A stretch of DNA of 64,000 bases from JAPOUP01 sp965203255 (GTDB lineage: Bacteria > Pseudomonadota > Alphaproteobacteria > Rhodobacterales > Rhodobacteraceae). The stretch covers positions 6,262,001-6,326,000 of the forward strand of contig OZ241882.1 of NCBI GenBank assembly GCA_965203255.1. The letters run 5' to 3'. The translations under genes were made by a program, and so were the position numbers. A model generated the notes under the pieces. That model was given only the letters and a program-made list of their open reading frames with translations. It was not told where the DNA came from and did no database searches. Position 1 is the first letter of the stretch; every line of letters starts with the position of its first letter. Shown here piece by piece: positions 9,915 through 18,725 of this stretch.

Positions 9915-10613
9915 TTATTGTTGTGATGGATAGAGGGACTTCAGTTTCACGCGGGCGTCCCCGGTCCTGAACCGCCAGTCGACCGGCTTCGCCGACGGGT
10001 TCCTGTGCCGTTGCCAGGCGCCGACCTCCCGCACCATCGCCTCCCGGTCCGGGATCCGCCGGTCGAGGCACTGCCGGGAGAGGACGTCTGTCCCGGTCTC
10101 CGCCATGTTAAGCCAGCTCCCGTGCTTCGGCGTGTGGTGGACCTCGAAGCGGTCCGCGAGCCGCGACGCCTCCGCCGGCCCGGACGTCTCGTACAGGGTC
10201 GACAGCCTGTGGGTGTTCAGGTTGTCCATCACGGGGACGGCCCTCCTGTCCGGAAAGTGGACGTCGGCGATGTCGGCGAGCAGCCTTGCGAAGTCCCGCC
10301 TCCTGCGGCGGTCGGTGACCTTCACGTGGCGCCACGCCTCCAGCGGCGCGTACACCATGAACAGGTTCGCGGTGCCGTTGCGCCCGTACTCGAAGTCATA
10401 TGCGGCCGGCTGCCCGGGCCGCGTCGGCAGCGGCGTCCTCGTCTCCCTCGTCCGCTGCTCCGGGGTCCCGTCCATGACGGCCAGGACCGTGCCGTCGTCG
10501 TACCCGCGGCTGCAGGTCTTCAGGACGTCCTCCATGGCGCAGACGAATTCGGCGCTCTCTTTCGGCGGGATTCACCGGCACTGGTCCCTCCAGGGCTTGA
10601 TGTCGTTTTTTTC
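9915..10613 (-). pseudogene. IS630 transposase, DDE half (copy 1)
   Basis: This is the C-terminal catalytic half of an IS630-family transposase. The DDE triad can be read: Asp in AVMDGTPEQ, Asp in VMDNLNTH and Glu in SWLNMAETG. Just inside its N-terminal end the frame has a TGA at a position where the related intact copy (40817-42126) has a Cys codon (KPWLRRYWCIPP versus KPWRDQCR-stop-IPP), a point nonsense mutation. The upstream half of the gene lies at 12323-12765, beyond the nested IS110 element. Confidence 0.8.
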
Positions 10614-10739
10614 AGATGCCATGGGACGGGCCGCCGTTTGCCTTCGCGGGTGATTCGGTGCAGGGTGTTGACAGGAAGACAGCATGTTGTGGCGGGGGGC
10701 CGCGAGACGGCAACCCCCGCCGAGTGAAAGGAGAGAAAG

Positions 10740-11957
10740 ATGACTGATTCGAAAACCCCTTTCGAGGGGAACGTTACCACGGTCTACGCGGCTCTGGAAG
10801 TGAGCGGCAGGAGCTGGATCCTCGCGGTGGGCGATCCGTCCGACACGTCGAGGGCCGGCATCCACAGGCTGGCGCCGCAGGACGTTGATGGGCTCCTGGG
10901 CAGGCTCGGGCGGGCGCGGGAGCGGGCGGCGACCGGCGGCGATGTCCGGGTGATGCTTGTGTACGAGGCCGGTTACGAGGGCTTCTGGCTGGCCCGGCGG
11001 CTGGAGGGGGAGGATGTCGAGGTGGTTGTCTGCGACCCCGCGAGCCTCGAGGTGGTGCGGAGGAAAAAGAAGGTGAAGACGGACCGGATCGACGCCCGCC
11101 GGATGGTCCGGGCGCTCAGGGCGTGGGACGGCGGCGACCGGGACGCGATGTCGCGGGTGCGTGTGCCAACGGTCGCGGAGGAGGACAGGAAGCGGCTGCT
11201 GCGCCGGCGGGAGCGTCTGGTGCAGGAGCGCCGCCGCCTCTCGAACTCCGTCGACGGGCTCCTGAGGCTGCACGGGGTGTTGGCCGGGGATCCGGCGCGG
11301 CCGGGGTTCCGTGAGCGGCTCGGCGGGATGGAGACCGGCTACGGGGAGCCGCTGCCGCCGGAGCTGCTGGCCGAGATCAAGGGCATCCTCGACCGGCTGG
11401 AGCTGGTGCGCGCGGAACTCAAGGCTGTCGAGGCGAGGAAGATGGAGATGCTGGAGGCGTCGGCCCGGGCCCTCGACGGCCTCCGCGCGGACGCCGCCGG
11501 GAAGGAGGCCGCTCCGCCCGTTGACAGACCGCGGGCGGCGCCGGCGGACGCCCACCACGCGGCGACGCTGGTCCGGCTGCGCGGGATCGGCCCGAACGAC
11601 GCGCTGATGCTGGGCGGCGAGCTCTTCTACCGGGAGCTGCGCAACCGGCGGCAGCTGGCCAGCCTCGCGGGCCTGGCGCCGGTGCCCTTCGCGAGCGGGG
11701 GCGTCGACAACGACCAGGGGATCAGCAAGGCGGGCGGCGCGATGCTGCGAAAGCACCTGGTGCAGATGGCCTGGCGCTGGCTGCGCCACCAGCCCGACAG
11801 CGCCCTCTCGGCGTGGTTCCGGGATTACGTGAGCGCCCGCGACGGACGTTCGCGCAGGCGGGGGATCGTGGCGCTGGCCCGTAAGCTTCTGGTGGCGCTG
11901 TGGAGGTTCGCCACCACCGGCCTGGTGCCGGAGGGCGCCGTCCTGTCGCAGGCCTGA
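10740..11957 (+). CDS. IS110-family transposase (copy A)
   Basis: A DEDD/serine recombinase-type transposase of 405 residues. The N-terminal RuvC-like domain shows VYEAGYEGFW, the conserved KKVKTDRIDARRMVR block and VRVPTVAEEDRKR; the first acidic position reads Glu in ALEVSGRSW rather than the common Asp, a variant I associate with one IS110 subgroup. After a coiled-coil stretch (about 155-245) comes the Transposase_20 domain: RLRGIGPNDA, LAGLAPVPFASG and ISKAGGAMLRKHL with the likely catalytic Ser. The start has an AAAGGAGAG ribosome site. It is intact and matches copy B residue for residue. Confidence 0.93.
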   Translation: MTDSKTPFEGNVTTVYAALEVSGRSWILAVGDPSDTSRAGIHRLAPQDVDGLLGRLGRARERAATGGDVRVMLVYEAGYEGFWLARRLEGEDVEVVVCDPASLEVVRRKKKVKTDRIDARRMVRALRAWDGGDRDAMSRVRVPTVAEEDRKRLLRRRERLVQERRRLSNSVDGLLRLHGVLAGDPARPGFRERLGGMETGYGEPLPPELLAEIKGILDRLELVRAELKAVEARKMEMLEASARALDGLRADAAGKEAAPPVDRPRAAPADAHHAATLVRLRGIGPNDALMLGGELFYRELRNRRQLASLAGLAPVPFASGGVDNDQGISKAGGAMLRKHLVQMAWRWLRHQPDSALSAWFRDYVSARDGRSRRRGIVALARKLLVALWRFATTGLVPEGAVLSQA

Positions 11958-12322
11958 GAGCGGGAGGGCAACGGAACAACGGAACAACGGAACACCCGGG
12001 CGGCCCGACGGGGCCTCCGGGGAACCCGGGCAGGGCGTGTGACCGTGCAGGGGCCTGGTTCGCCGCAGGAAGCGGCACCGTTCATTTCAGATGGGTCCCG
12101 CCCCCCCCGGAACGTCGCACCGCCCGAATCGGGCATAATGGTCACGGGGCCGGCACCGGCCAACCGAACCGGATAAGAGGCTGGACGCGTCGTTGAGCGC
12201 GTCATGGAACCGCGACGTTCTGTCTGGACTTCCCCGGTGGCACGGAAGCCGCCCCCCGACGGAGGGAGGGACGCCGATGTGAGGTTTTGAAAAAGGGCAC
12301 TTGACCTGTAAGGTCTCATAAG
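11958..12322 (+). ncRNA. Candidate IS110 bridge-RNA region (copy A)
   Basis: IS110 elements encode a structured bridge RNA in the longer non-coding end that base-pairs with the target. Here the longer non-coding end is downstream of the transposase. It is GC-rich with several short palindromes and contains GCAGGGG at 12047-12053, which equals the left part of the shared target GGCAGGGGCTG. This placement is an inference; no covariance model was run, and no matching right-target guide was identified. Confidence 0.3.
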
Positions 12323-12765
12323 AGCCCCTGCCGCACCGTCCCCTCCGGGATGCTGTCGACGGCCTCCAGCCCGCCGAGCCTGTCGCCGGGCAGCCGCAGC
12401 GCCCGGCGCGCGTGCCCCTCGGGGGGCTCGGAGCAGGCCAGCATCGCCAGCCTCGCCTGGCCCCCGCCGTCCAGCACGGGCTTCCTGCTGTTGGCCTGCC
12501 CCTTCCTCTCCAGAGCCGCCTCAAGGCCTTCCAGCACGAACCGCTTGCGGGCCCGCTCCACCGTCGAGGCCCCGGCCCCGAGGACGTCCGCTATGTCGGC
12601 GTCATCGCGTCCGCCGCCGTCGCGGCTGGCGTCCGCCAGAAGGAGGATGCGCGCCCGCCGGCGCCGCGTCACCGACCCCTTTCCGCCGTCGACGGTCCCC
12701 TGCAGGAGCGCCCGCCCGCCACCGTCCAGCCTTGCGTGATATATTCTCTTTCCGCCTCTGCCCAT
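12323..12765 (-). pseudogene. IS630 transposase, N-terminal HTH half (copy 1)
   Basis: The N-terminal half of the IS630 transposase starts at 12765 with MGRGGKRIYHARLDGG and includes the helix-turn-helix DIADVLGAGASTVERARKRF. It runs up to the IS110 insertion point after the codons VRQG. It aligns along its whole length with the first frame of the intact second IS630 copy (40956-41432), which shows that the missing continuation was the A-rich frameshift site. Here the gene is cut by the IS110 element. Confidence 0.8.
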
Positions 12766-12910
12766 AGCCTGCCCCTTCCCGATGCCCCCCGGAACCGCCA
12801 GCGGACATCCGCCCGATCCGGAAGGTCTGTTGGTTGTTGTTGCGGCCAGTATAAGGTATCAGGTGGGACAGGGCAAGTGTCCCGGCGTCACTTCAACACG
12901 GGCGGGATAC

Positions 12911-13081
12911 TAGGCCGCTGTCGGGGTCGAACTCGACCAGGAAGTCGGCGTCGCTTGTGGCCGGATCGAAATCCGTGCCCCGCGCCGCCGATCCGAAAAC
13001 CTCAAGGCGAACGACATCGTAGCGTCGGCAGAGTGCCGCCAGTTCTTCCCGCTTGTCAGCAATGGCGTTGTGCATGATCAC
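12911..13081 (-). pseudogene. mntA: MntA-type nucleotidyltransferase antitoxin, N-terminal fragment
   Basis: The fragment holds the catalytic core of a minimal nucleotidyltransferase: VFGSAARG (the GSxxRG motif) followed by SDADFLVEF with the paired Asp residues. It ends at the TA target duplication of the IS630 element, and its natural continuation is found 3 kb away at 9755-9901. The 186 bp between this start and the J-domain gene holds an unidentified minus-strand frame without a start codon. Confidence 0.75.
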
Positions 13082-13267
13082 ATCTTCCTCTGCGCCGACA
13101 AACGCCTTGCGTCACCGGCCGTCATCGCAACTGCGCCTCCGCGAGCACGTCTCTCAATCGCCCACGAGCGGATAGGACCTTCGCCTCAGCTGTATCCAGC
13201 TCTGTCCCAAGGAAGGATGTTCGACCGTCCGCCTCTCTGGCGGATTCCAGCCAATTGCGGGCAGGCG

Positions 13268-13894
13268 CTAGAAGTTCCTGCTGTCCTTGATCTGATCCCA
13301 AGCCCAGACGACTTGTTGGAGATGCTCCTCTTCGGTTCGATTACCGCCATTCATGTCGGGATGAAGATCCTTTACCAGAGTCTTGTATTGACTGCGAATT
13401 TCTGACTTGCTCCAGTGATCGCCCGCATCAAGGATCTCAAGCGCCCGACGTTCCTTGACCGGCAGTCGGCGCTTCCCGGCGACCGCCTTTCCGGGATTTC
13501 GGGTGGCGTTCTCGCCGAGCACTTGATGTGGATCGTCAATTCCCAACCTCGACCAGGCACGTTGCTCCTCTCCAGACTTGCGAAATGGTTTGGTTGGACG
13601 TTCCCAGACCCGGTCCCGATCCATCTGGGCCTGAAATTCCTCCTCTGTCGTTCCGTTGAAGAAATTCCACTTGAGGTTGTATTCCCGCACGTGTTCCTTG
13701 CAGAACCAAAGAAATTCGTCGAGTTGGTCAGGAGACTTCGGTGCGCGGTACAGACCAGCCTCACTGCAACCGGGATGGTTGCATGTCCGGGTTGAGGTTT
13801 CGAATGCGCCGGACATACCGCGCTTTCCACGCGTTCGTTTCTTCTTTGCCGAAGACACGCGGAGGTCAAAACCGAACGGATCAGGGTCGCTCAT
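13268..13894 (-). CDS. J-domain-containing protein
   Basis: A DnaJ-type co-chaperone-like protein of 208 residues. The N-terminal two thirds is a conserved domain of this alphaproteobacterial group (CNHPGCSEAGLYRAPKSP with paired Cys, then WFCKEHVREYN), and the J domain is at the C-terminus with the HPD motif that stimulates Hsp70 ATPase (VKDLHPDMNGG) near residue 185. The gene is divergent from bolA, 76 bp apart, and lies near cobS-cobT, a neighbourhood seen in Rhodobacteraceae. The protein is intact. Its Hsp70 partner and substrate cannot be told from the sequence. Confidence 0.88.
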   Translation of the reverse strand: MSDPDPFGFDLRVSSAKKKRTRGKRGMSGAFETSTRTCNHPGCSEAGLYRAPKSPDQLDEFLWFCKEHVREYNLKWNFFNGTTEEEFQAQMDRDRVWERPTKPFRKSGEEQRAWSRLGIDDPHQVLGENATRNPGKAVAGKRRLPVKERRALEILDAGDHWSKSEIRSQYKTLVKDLHPDMNGGNRTEEEHLQQVVWAWDQIKDSRNF

Positions 13895-13970
13895 CGTTGG
13901 ACAGTCTTTTCGACATGGTCGGGCGAGTCTAAGGATTTAGACGCAACTGAAAAGGGGGGCATGCAAAAAA

Positions 13971-14228
13971 ATGATGGTGGCGCAGGAAATGGAAACACGT
14001 TTGATGCGAGCTTTCCGGCCGCATCGGTTGAAGATCACCGATGAAAGTGAGAAGCATCGGGGCCATGCAGGTTTTCGCGAAGGTGGTGAGAGCCACTTCC
14101 GGGTGGAAATCACAGCGGATGCTTTCGAGTCGATGAGCAGGATCGAACGGCACCGTGCCATCCACGACGCACTTGGAAACGACCTGATATGCCGCGTGCA
14201 CGCTCTCGAGCTTAGAGTGAATGGGTAG
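13971..14228 (+). CDS. bolA: BolA family protein
   Basis: BolA-like proteins bind monothiol glutaredoxins and iron-sulfur clusters and may bind DNA. The 85-residue protein has the expected fold: LRxxF-type first helix (RLMRAFRPHRLKITDES), GHAGFREGGESHFRVEI with the conserved His residues, and the ERHRAIHDALG helix. Two ATG codons (13971 and 13974) are possible starts, with a G-rich stretch upstream; family length fits either. The divergent J-domain gene suggests a shared promoter region. Confidence 0.9.
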   Translation: MMVAQEMETRLMRAFRPHRLKITDESEKHRGHAGFREGGESHFRVEITADAFESMSRIERHRAIHDALGNDLICRVHALELRVNG

Positions 14229-14465
14229 ACCCTGGAGTTAGGGCAATTGATGATCGGTTGTCCGATAAGGGTATCGGTGGCTCGCGGCGGCTGAAGCACA
14301 GGGTCATTAAATGGGGAAAATTCGCTTGAATCCGCCAGTCGGCCGAGTGCGATCCTCAGGATCGTCAGCGATTTCGGTACGACCGGCGATTTGGTGTTGC
14401 GCAACCACGAATACCTGGGCTTAGCTTGACTTGAGCTCCACACCAAGTTAGCTAACCGCTCGGGC

Positions 14466-14541
14466 GGGCCTGTAGCTCAATGGTTAGAGCAGAGCGCTCA
14501 TAACGCTTTGGTTGGGGGTTCGAGTCCCTCCGGGCCTACCA
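14466..14541 (+). tRNA. tRNA with CAT anticodon (Met or Ile2)
   Basis: This 76-nt cloverleaf has its CCA end encoded (14539-14541), a D-arm (AGCTCAATGGTTAGAGC), an anticodon loop CTCATAA with CAT, and a T-arm GGGGG-TTCGAGT-CCCTC. The acceptor stem pairs with some G-T. The body resembles the lysidine-modified tRNA-Ile2 more than elongator tRNA-Met, but the two cannot be separated reliably by eye. Confidence 0.9.
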
Positions 14542-14681
14542 GCTCAGATGTAACCGACGACCGCGGTTGCGTTGGCCGTGCATGCCTCAGACCCTTCTGT
14601 CAGGTGATCAACCAACGGAATTCCTTGCCTTTGCCGGTGGAGTTCCATGCATTTGCGGCGTGCGTCGGTGATTGCACTCCG

Positions 14682-17177
14682 TCATTTCGGGACAAGGGTG
14701 GTCACGCCCACTGCAGCGGCACGTGCAAGTTCAGGATCAAGCGACATTGGAATGTACTCGCCGCGACGCCAAAGTTGACCTAGGTCGTCGTAGTGGCGGC
14801 TTAACGGATGGCCAGACTGACCCGTGGAGGTGATGAACACCGAACTGTCCGGATCGCCGAAGTCGTACACGCCGCGATAGCCCGCTCCATGGACATTCAG
14901 GAACGGCGTTGGATCTCGCCCCGATGTTCTGCCCCTTCGGAGTGTGTTGTCGCCACCGCCAGTCGATTGACGGATGTTCACGATCCACCCGAGAATCGGG
15001 AACCGCCCCAGGACCTGGTTGTCGTGGGCCGCTTGGTGCGCGTCGCCCCAGCGCAGACTCTCGAGTGCCGATCCATGATTCTCGCTTATCCAGACTAGCG
15101 CGTCACCGAGCGCGAGGTCCGCCATCTCGGTGCAGGTCTCAACCCGGTCCGACTGAATCACATCACACCAGACCCCGGCACCGAACACATTGCGGAACAC
15201 ACGTTCAATGAATACGGGTTCGAGGTGGCTATACTCGCGGGCGAGGGTGCCCAACTCATCGCGGATCAACCGGTCCTGCAAAGCACGCATCCAGGCCGCA
15301 TAGATGAGTGGCTCGGGAAGATGTTCGTTCATTTCGCCGTTCCATTCGGCCAGCAACTCCAGAGCCACCTGCCGAAGTCGTTCCGGAGTCCCTTCCGGAG
15401 CCGCCTCGCCGGAAAACCAGAGCTCCTTCGCGACCAGCGGCAAAAGCGTTTGGGCTGTGGGGCTGACTTCGTCCAGCTGTGCTTCGATGAAACTCTCACG
15501 CGTATGCACCTCACGGTGCTGCATCAGAAACTGCCAACGCCGCACGCGCTGGGTATCTCCGTAGTAATGGCTGACATGCAGCGGAAACGGACGTTCCAAC
15601 GCCTTGTTGTTGGTGTTTCCCACTATTCCACCTGACGGAGCCACAAATTCCGGATTTGAGGAGTACCTCATTCTTCCCAGCCAGCGGTTCTCCGCTAACC
15701 ATCCCGGTGTCGGAATGCGTCCCTGTGTCTGATGACGCGCGGAACGTTGTGGCATAGCGCCAATTGTCTTCATGGCGACCGACCGCCTGTCGGCAAGTAT
15801 GAGATTTTGGCTGGGCGCGATGTAACTCTCGGCGGCGACCAATCCATCTTCGACCGAATCAGCCTTCATGATCGCGATCGCACTGGTCATTGACGTGTCC
15901 CTGGGCCAGAGAGCGGTCCATGCAAGTGATGCTACGTGGCCGCTTGGAGTGATCTCATCAAGGTCAAAATGGCTTTCGGGCTGGACTGTATCGGCCTTCC
16001 TCCAAAGATCGTTGTACATGACCGGCCCGTTATCGGTCCACTGCAGGGTGATTGTGACCGGGTCGGAATCCTTCACCCTTATGACCGAAGTCCGCTCGGT
16101 CATTGGCCTATATCCGTCCGGTGTCAGGACCTCCCCCGCATTGTTCGGATTGAGTATTTCGATGTAGATGTCCTGGTCGTCGAGATAGGACGAAGTGAGT
16201 GCCCATCCGAAGGTCTGGGATCTCCCGACCAATATGGTCGGCATTCCTGGAATCGTTGCGCCGATCACCCCACCGGACTCAAGTTCCAGACGCGCCAGAT
16301 ACCATATCGTTGGGGCCGAAAATCCAAGATGCGGGTCGTTGGCCAGCAATGTGCCACCCGATGCCGATCGAGAGCGGGCCGCAGCCCAAGCGTTGGAAGC
16401 TCCGGCGAGGCCGCGGGGCCTGACAGGTGAAAGTGGATCGTGGAGCGGGGATGAATCTGCGGTGCGAACCGGAATGTCAGGAAACATCCCGGCGTATTCA
16501 GGGAGTGCTGCGACGCCCACCCCCGGCGTGTCATGAAGTATATCCGCCAAGCGTTCGTTTGACACCTGGAGTGAAGTGCGGGCTCGAAGGACCTCTTGAT
16601 GGAGATGTGGCGACAGTTGAAGTCCCATCAGCTTGACGATGGCCAGAGAGTCCGCCGGGCGCCATGCCTCGATCTGGCTGGGAAAGAGGAAGTTCTCCGG
16701 TGCGCCTCGGCCCAGCGCTTCCCTGTTCACCAACTGGAGCCAGGCGTTGACTCCGGACGCATAGGCTTCCAGTGCGCGGGTCGTATGTTCGTCCTGGAAT
16801 TCGACCGCTCCAGCGGACAGCGTGTACAGATCCAGCCTTCTCAGCAACTTGTCGAATCTCACAGTTCGTTCGCCGAATATCTCTGACAGGCGACCTTGCG
16901 CGGTGCGCCGAAGCATTGTCATTTGCCAGAGTCGGTCCTGTGCATGCGCGAAACCCAGACCAAAGAACGTGTCTTCGTCCGACTGGCCAAAAATGTGCGG
17001 TACGTTGGATGTGCTGCGCACCATCTCAACGGTTTCCGCGATCCCATGGACCTCATGGGTCGCTGAATAGTCAGGAAGGGATCTCGACGCGAACCAATAG
17101 GCGCAGGCAACGGTCAGGATCACCAGAGCGACGAGCGCCAGGAAGATACGAAGAAGCCAGATGAAGGTGGTTGCCAT
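14682..17177 (-). CDS. Penicillin acylase family protein (Ntn hydrolase)
   Basis: This enzyme hydrolyses amide bonds of acylated substrates such as penicillins or acyl-homoserine lactones; its true substrate here is unknown. The 831-residue precursor begins with a membrane-spanning signal anchor (FIWLLRIFLALVALVILTVACAYWF), then the alpha-chain domain (IFGQSDEDTFFGLGFAHAQDRLWQM). The N-terminal nucleophile Ser follows at GASNAWA near residue 265, where autocatalytic cleavage would release the beta chain. NNKAL and SGHPLSRHYDD are further family motifs. The start at 17177 keeps the signal anchor at the N-terminus; codons at 17225 or 17240 are alternatives. It is divergent from the dehydrogenase gene. 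Confidence 0.88.
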   Translation of the reverse strand: MATTFIWLLRIFLALVALVILTVACAYWFASRSLPDYSATHEVHGIAETVEMVRSTSNVPHIFGQSDEDTFFGLGFAHAQDRLWQMTMLRRTAQGRLSEIFGERTVRFDKLLRRLDLYTLSAGAVEFQDEHTTRALEAYASGVNAWLQLVNREALGRGAPENFLFPSQIEAWRPADSLAIVKLMGLQLSPHLHQEVLRARTSLQVSNERLADILHDTPGVGVAALPEYAGMFPDIPVRTADSSPLHDPLSPVRPRGLAGASNAWAAARSRSASGGTLLANDPHLGFSAPTIWYLARLELESGGVIGATIPGMPTILVGRSQTFGWALTSSYLDDQDIYIEILNPNNAGEVLTPDGYRPMTERTSVIRVKDSDPVTITLQWTDNGPVMYNDLWRKADTVQPESHFDLDEITPSGHVASLAWTALWPRDTSMTSAIAIMKADSVEDGLVAAESYIAPSQNLILADRRSVAMKTIGAMPQRSARHQTQGRIPTPGWLAENRWLGRMRYSSNPEFVAPSGGIVGNTNNKALERPFPLHVSHYYGDTQRVRRWQFLMQHREVHTRESFIEAQLDEVSPTAQTLLPLVAKELWFSGEAAPEGTPERLRQVALELLAEWNGEMNEHLPEPLIYAAWMRALQDRLIRDELGTLAREYSHLEPVFIERVFRNVFGAGVWCDVIQSDRVETCTEMADLALGDALVWISENHGSALESLRWGDAHQAAHDNQVLGRFPILGWIVNIRQSTGGGDNTLRRGRTSGRDPTPFLNVHGAGYRGVYDFGDPDSSVFITSTGQSGHPLSRHYDDLGQLWRRGEYIPMSLDPELARAAAVGVTTLVPK

Positions 17178-17253
17178 TGTCTGTCCAGGTTGACGATGGG
17201 AGTGAAGCCGGTAGTTAGCGTTCATTCGAGGTTCAGGCAACGGGGGTGAAGAC

Positions 17254-18132
17254 GTGGCAAAAGTGGCATTTCTCGGATTGGGAGTAATGGGGTACCCGAT
17301 GGCAGGGCACCTTGCCTCGGCCGGACATTCAGTGACAGTCTACAATCGTACGGCGGAGAAGTCCGCTTCCTGGGTGGATAGGCATGGCGGCACAGCTGCA
17401 GGGAGCCCGCGAGAGGCGGCGGCAGGCGCGGAATTCGTCATGGCCTGCGTCGGGAATGACGACGACCTGCGTGCGGTCTGCATGGGTTCGGACGGTGCAT
17501 TTGCCGGGATGGCGGCAGGCGCGGTCTTCGTCGATCATACAACAGTTTCGGCCATAGTGACCCGTGAACTCCACAAGATGGCGGCGGATACCGGAATTGA
17601 CTTCGTTGATGCGCCGGTTTCAGGCGGACAGGCGGGCGCAGAGAACGGCCAATTGGTCGTGATGTGCGGGGGCGATGAAGCCGCATTCGCTCGGGCTGCG
17701 CCCGTAATGGAGTCTTATTCAAAGCTCTGCCAGAGGCTGGGTGAAAGCGGCGCGGGACAGCTTACCAAGATGGTCAATCAGATCTGTATCGCAGGTCTTG
17801 TGCAGGCTCTCTCGGAAGGTCTTCATTTCGCTGAGAAAGCAGGTCTGGACGGACGTGCTGTCGTTGAAGTAATTGGCGGCGGTGCAGCTGGCTCCTGGCA
17901 GATGGCCAACCGCTATGGAACGATGATCGATGATGACTTCGATCACGGTTTTGCCGTTGATTGGATGCGCAAGGATCTGGGAATCTGTATTTCCGAAGCC
18001 AATGAGAACGGAGCATCGCTTCCGGTGACGGCGCTAGTCGACCAGTTCTATAGGGACGTGCAGAATCTGGGTGGTGGACGCTGGGACACGTCAAGCCTGC
18101 TGAGACGTCTTCGAGCCTTGGAAGGGCCGTAA
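17254..18132 (+). CDS. 3-hydroxyisobutyrate dehydrogenase family oxidoreductase
   Basis: A beta-hydroxyacid dehydrogenase of 292 residues acting with NAD(P) on short 2- or 3-hydroxyacids; the exact substrate is not evident. It has the N-terminal Rossmann motif VAFLGLGVMGYPMAGHL, the substrate-binding DAPVSGGQAGAENGQL segment, and the catalytic Lys in LTKMVNQ near residue 171. It starts with GTG at 17254 after a GGGGGTGA stretch. It is divergent from the penicillin acylase gene; nothing follows closely on the same strand. The protein appears complete. Confidence 0.9.
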   Translation: MAKVAFLGLGVMGYPMAGHLASAGHSVTVYNRTAEKSASWVDRHGGTAAGSPREAAAGAEFVMACVGNDDDLRAVCMGSDGAFAGMAAGAVFVDHTTVSAIVTRELHKMAADTGIDFVDAPVSGGQAGAENGQLVVMCGGDEAAFARAAPVMESYSKLCQRLGESGAGQLTKMVNQICIAGLVQALSEGLHFAEKAGLDGRAVVEVIGGGAAGSWQMANRYGTMIDDDFDHGFAVDWMRKDLGICISEANENGASLPVTALVDQFYRDVQNLGGGRWDTSSLLRRLRALEGP

Positions 18133-18263
18133 CGGGATTCAGCCTGGATTGGGGCGGAATCGCCGGTTCATCTGGTGGAACCGACCGGGTTCATCGGCGG
18201 AACCGGAGTTCGCCGGATAGAGCGGAGTGTTGCCGCATGGGTTGAAATCGGCGCAGGCTGCGA

Positions 18264-18725
18264 TCAATTCCTGCATTTCCAGGCTGCGATGAGCCAGATA
18301 GCGGCCAGCGTAAAGCTGAGTGCGGCATTCAGGTTTGGAATGGTGACACCGAACATCTGCCAGGCGACCTCATTGCAGCGGACCAGCGGCGCTTCCATGA
18401 TGCGTTCCAGCAACTGGTCCGCCGAGAGGCCGACGGTGTCGTTTCCACCGCAGGTGGATGGACCCTTCCAAACCCCCCGTTCGACACCCGAATGATATAC
18501 TCCGATGGCTCCGGTCGTCGCGGTTGCGGCGGCACCGAGCAGGGCCAGAACGAGATGCGGCTGGAGAAGTGAGATTATGCCCAGGGCGACCGCGATACCA
18601 TGCGGCCAGCGTTGCCAAACGCACATTGGACAGGGCGCAAGACCAAAGTACTGGAATGTCCAGGCGCCAACCAGAAGTGCCGCAGAGCCAAGCGATGCGA
18701 TCAGAAACAGACTATGCCTCGTCAT
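18264..18725 (-). CDS. dsbB: Disulfide bond formation protein B-like
   Basis: DsbB-type inner-membrane proteins reoxidise periplasmic DsbA and pass electrons to quinones. The 153-residue protein has four hydrophobic segments, the first-loop redox pair CPMC after FQYFGLAP, and the second-loop cysteines in STCGG and VRCNE. The start at 18725 overlaps the stop of the yqaA-like gene by ATGA, indicating translational coupling. A dsbA partner is not present in the window. Length is slightly short but normal for alphaproteobacterial members. Confidence 0.88.
   Translation of the reverse strand: MTRHSLFLIASLGSAALLVGAWTFQYFGLAPCPMCVWQRWPHGIAVALGIISLLQPHLVLALLGAAATATTGAIGVYHSGVERGVWKGPSTCGGNDTVGLSADQLLERIMEAPLVRCNEVAWQMFGVTIPNLNAALSFTLAAIWLIAAWKCRN

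Larger units (their letters stand above)
10616..12322 (+). mobile_element. IS110-family element, copy A
   Basis: This 1707-bp element is the same length and, as far as compared, the same sequence as copy B at 38149-39855. The ends were set by comparing the two insertion sites: each copy is flanked on both sides by the core dinucleotide CT (AG on this strand), and the uninterrupted target reads GGCAGGGGCTG in both cases. As usual for IS110 elements there are no terminal inverted repeats of the DDE type. It holds one transposase, a 124-bp upstream spacer and a 365-bp downstream non-coding region. It interrupts the IS630 transposase gene immediately before its A-rich frameshift site. Confidence 0.85.
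9904..12910 (-). mobile_element. IS630-family element (copy 1) carrying a nested IS110 element
   Basis: The element ends are resolved: left end GTATCGCGACCTTATTGTTG at 9904, right end complement GTATCCCGCCCGTGTTGAAG, about 19 of 26 terminal bases matching as inverted repeats, flanked by a TA duplication (9902-9903 and 12911-12912) inside an original CTAG site. A TA duplication is the hallmark of the IS630/Tc1 group. Without the nested IS110 it would be about 1.3 kb. It splits mntA. Its transposase is in two pieces, separated by the IS110 element, and also carries a nonsense codon, so the element cannot move by itself. Confidence 0.85.

Noticed and set aside
10572..11987. Open frame of 471 codons antisense to the IS110 transposase, and its equivalent at 38484-39959
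   Set aside because: It mirrors the GC-rich transposase codons, is rich in Arg/Pro/His, has no family motifs, and the opposite strand has a complete transposase.
13082..13267. Minus-strand frame with ELDTAEAKVLSARGRLRDVL between the J-domain gene and mntA
   Set aside because: It looks protein-like but has no start codon, no known family and only about 45 codons; not enough to call.
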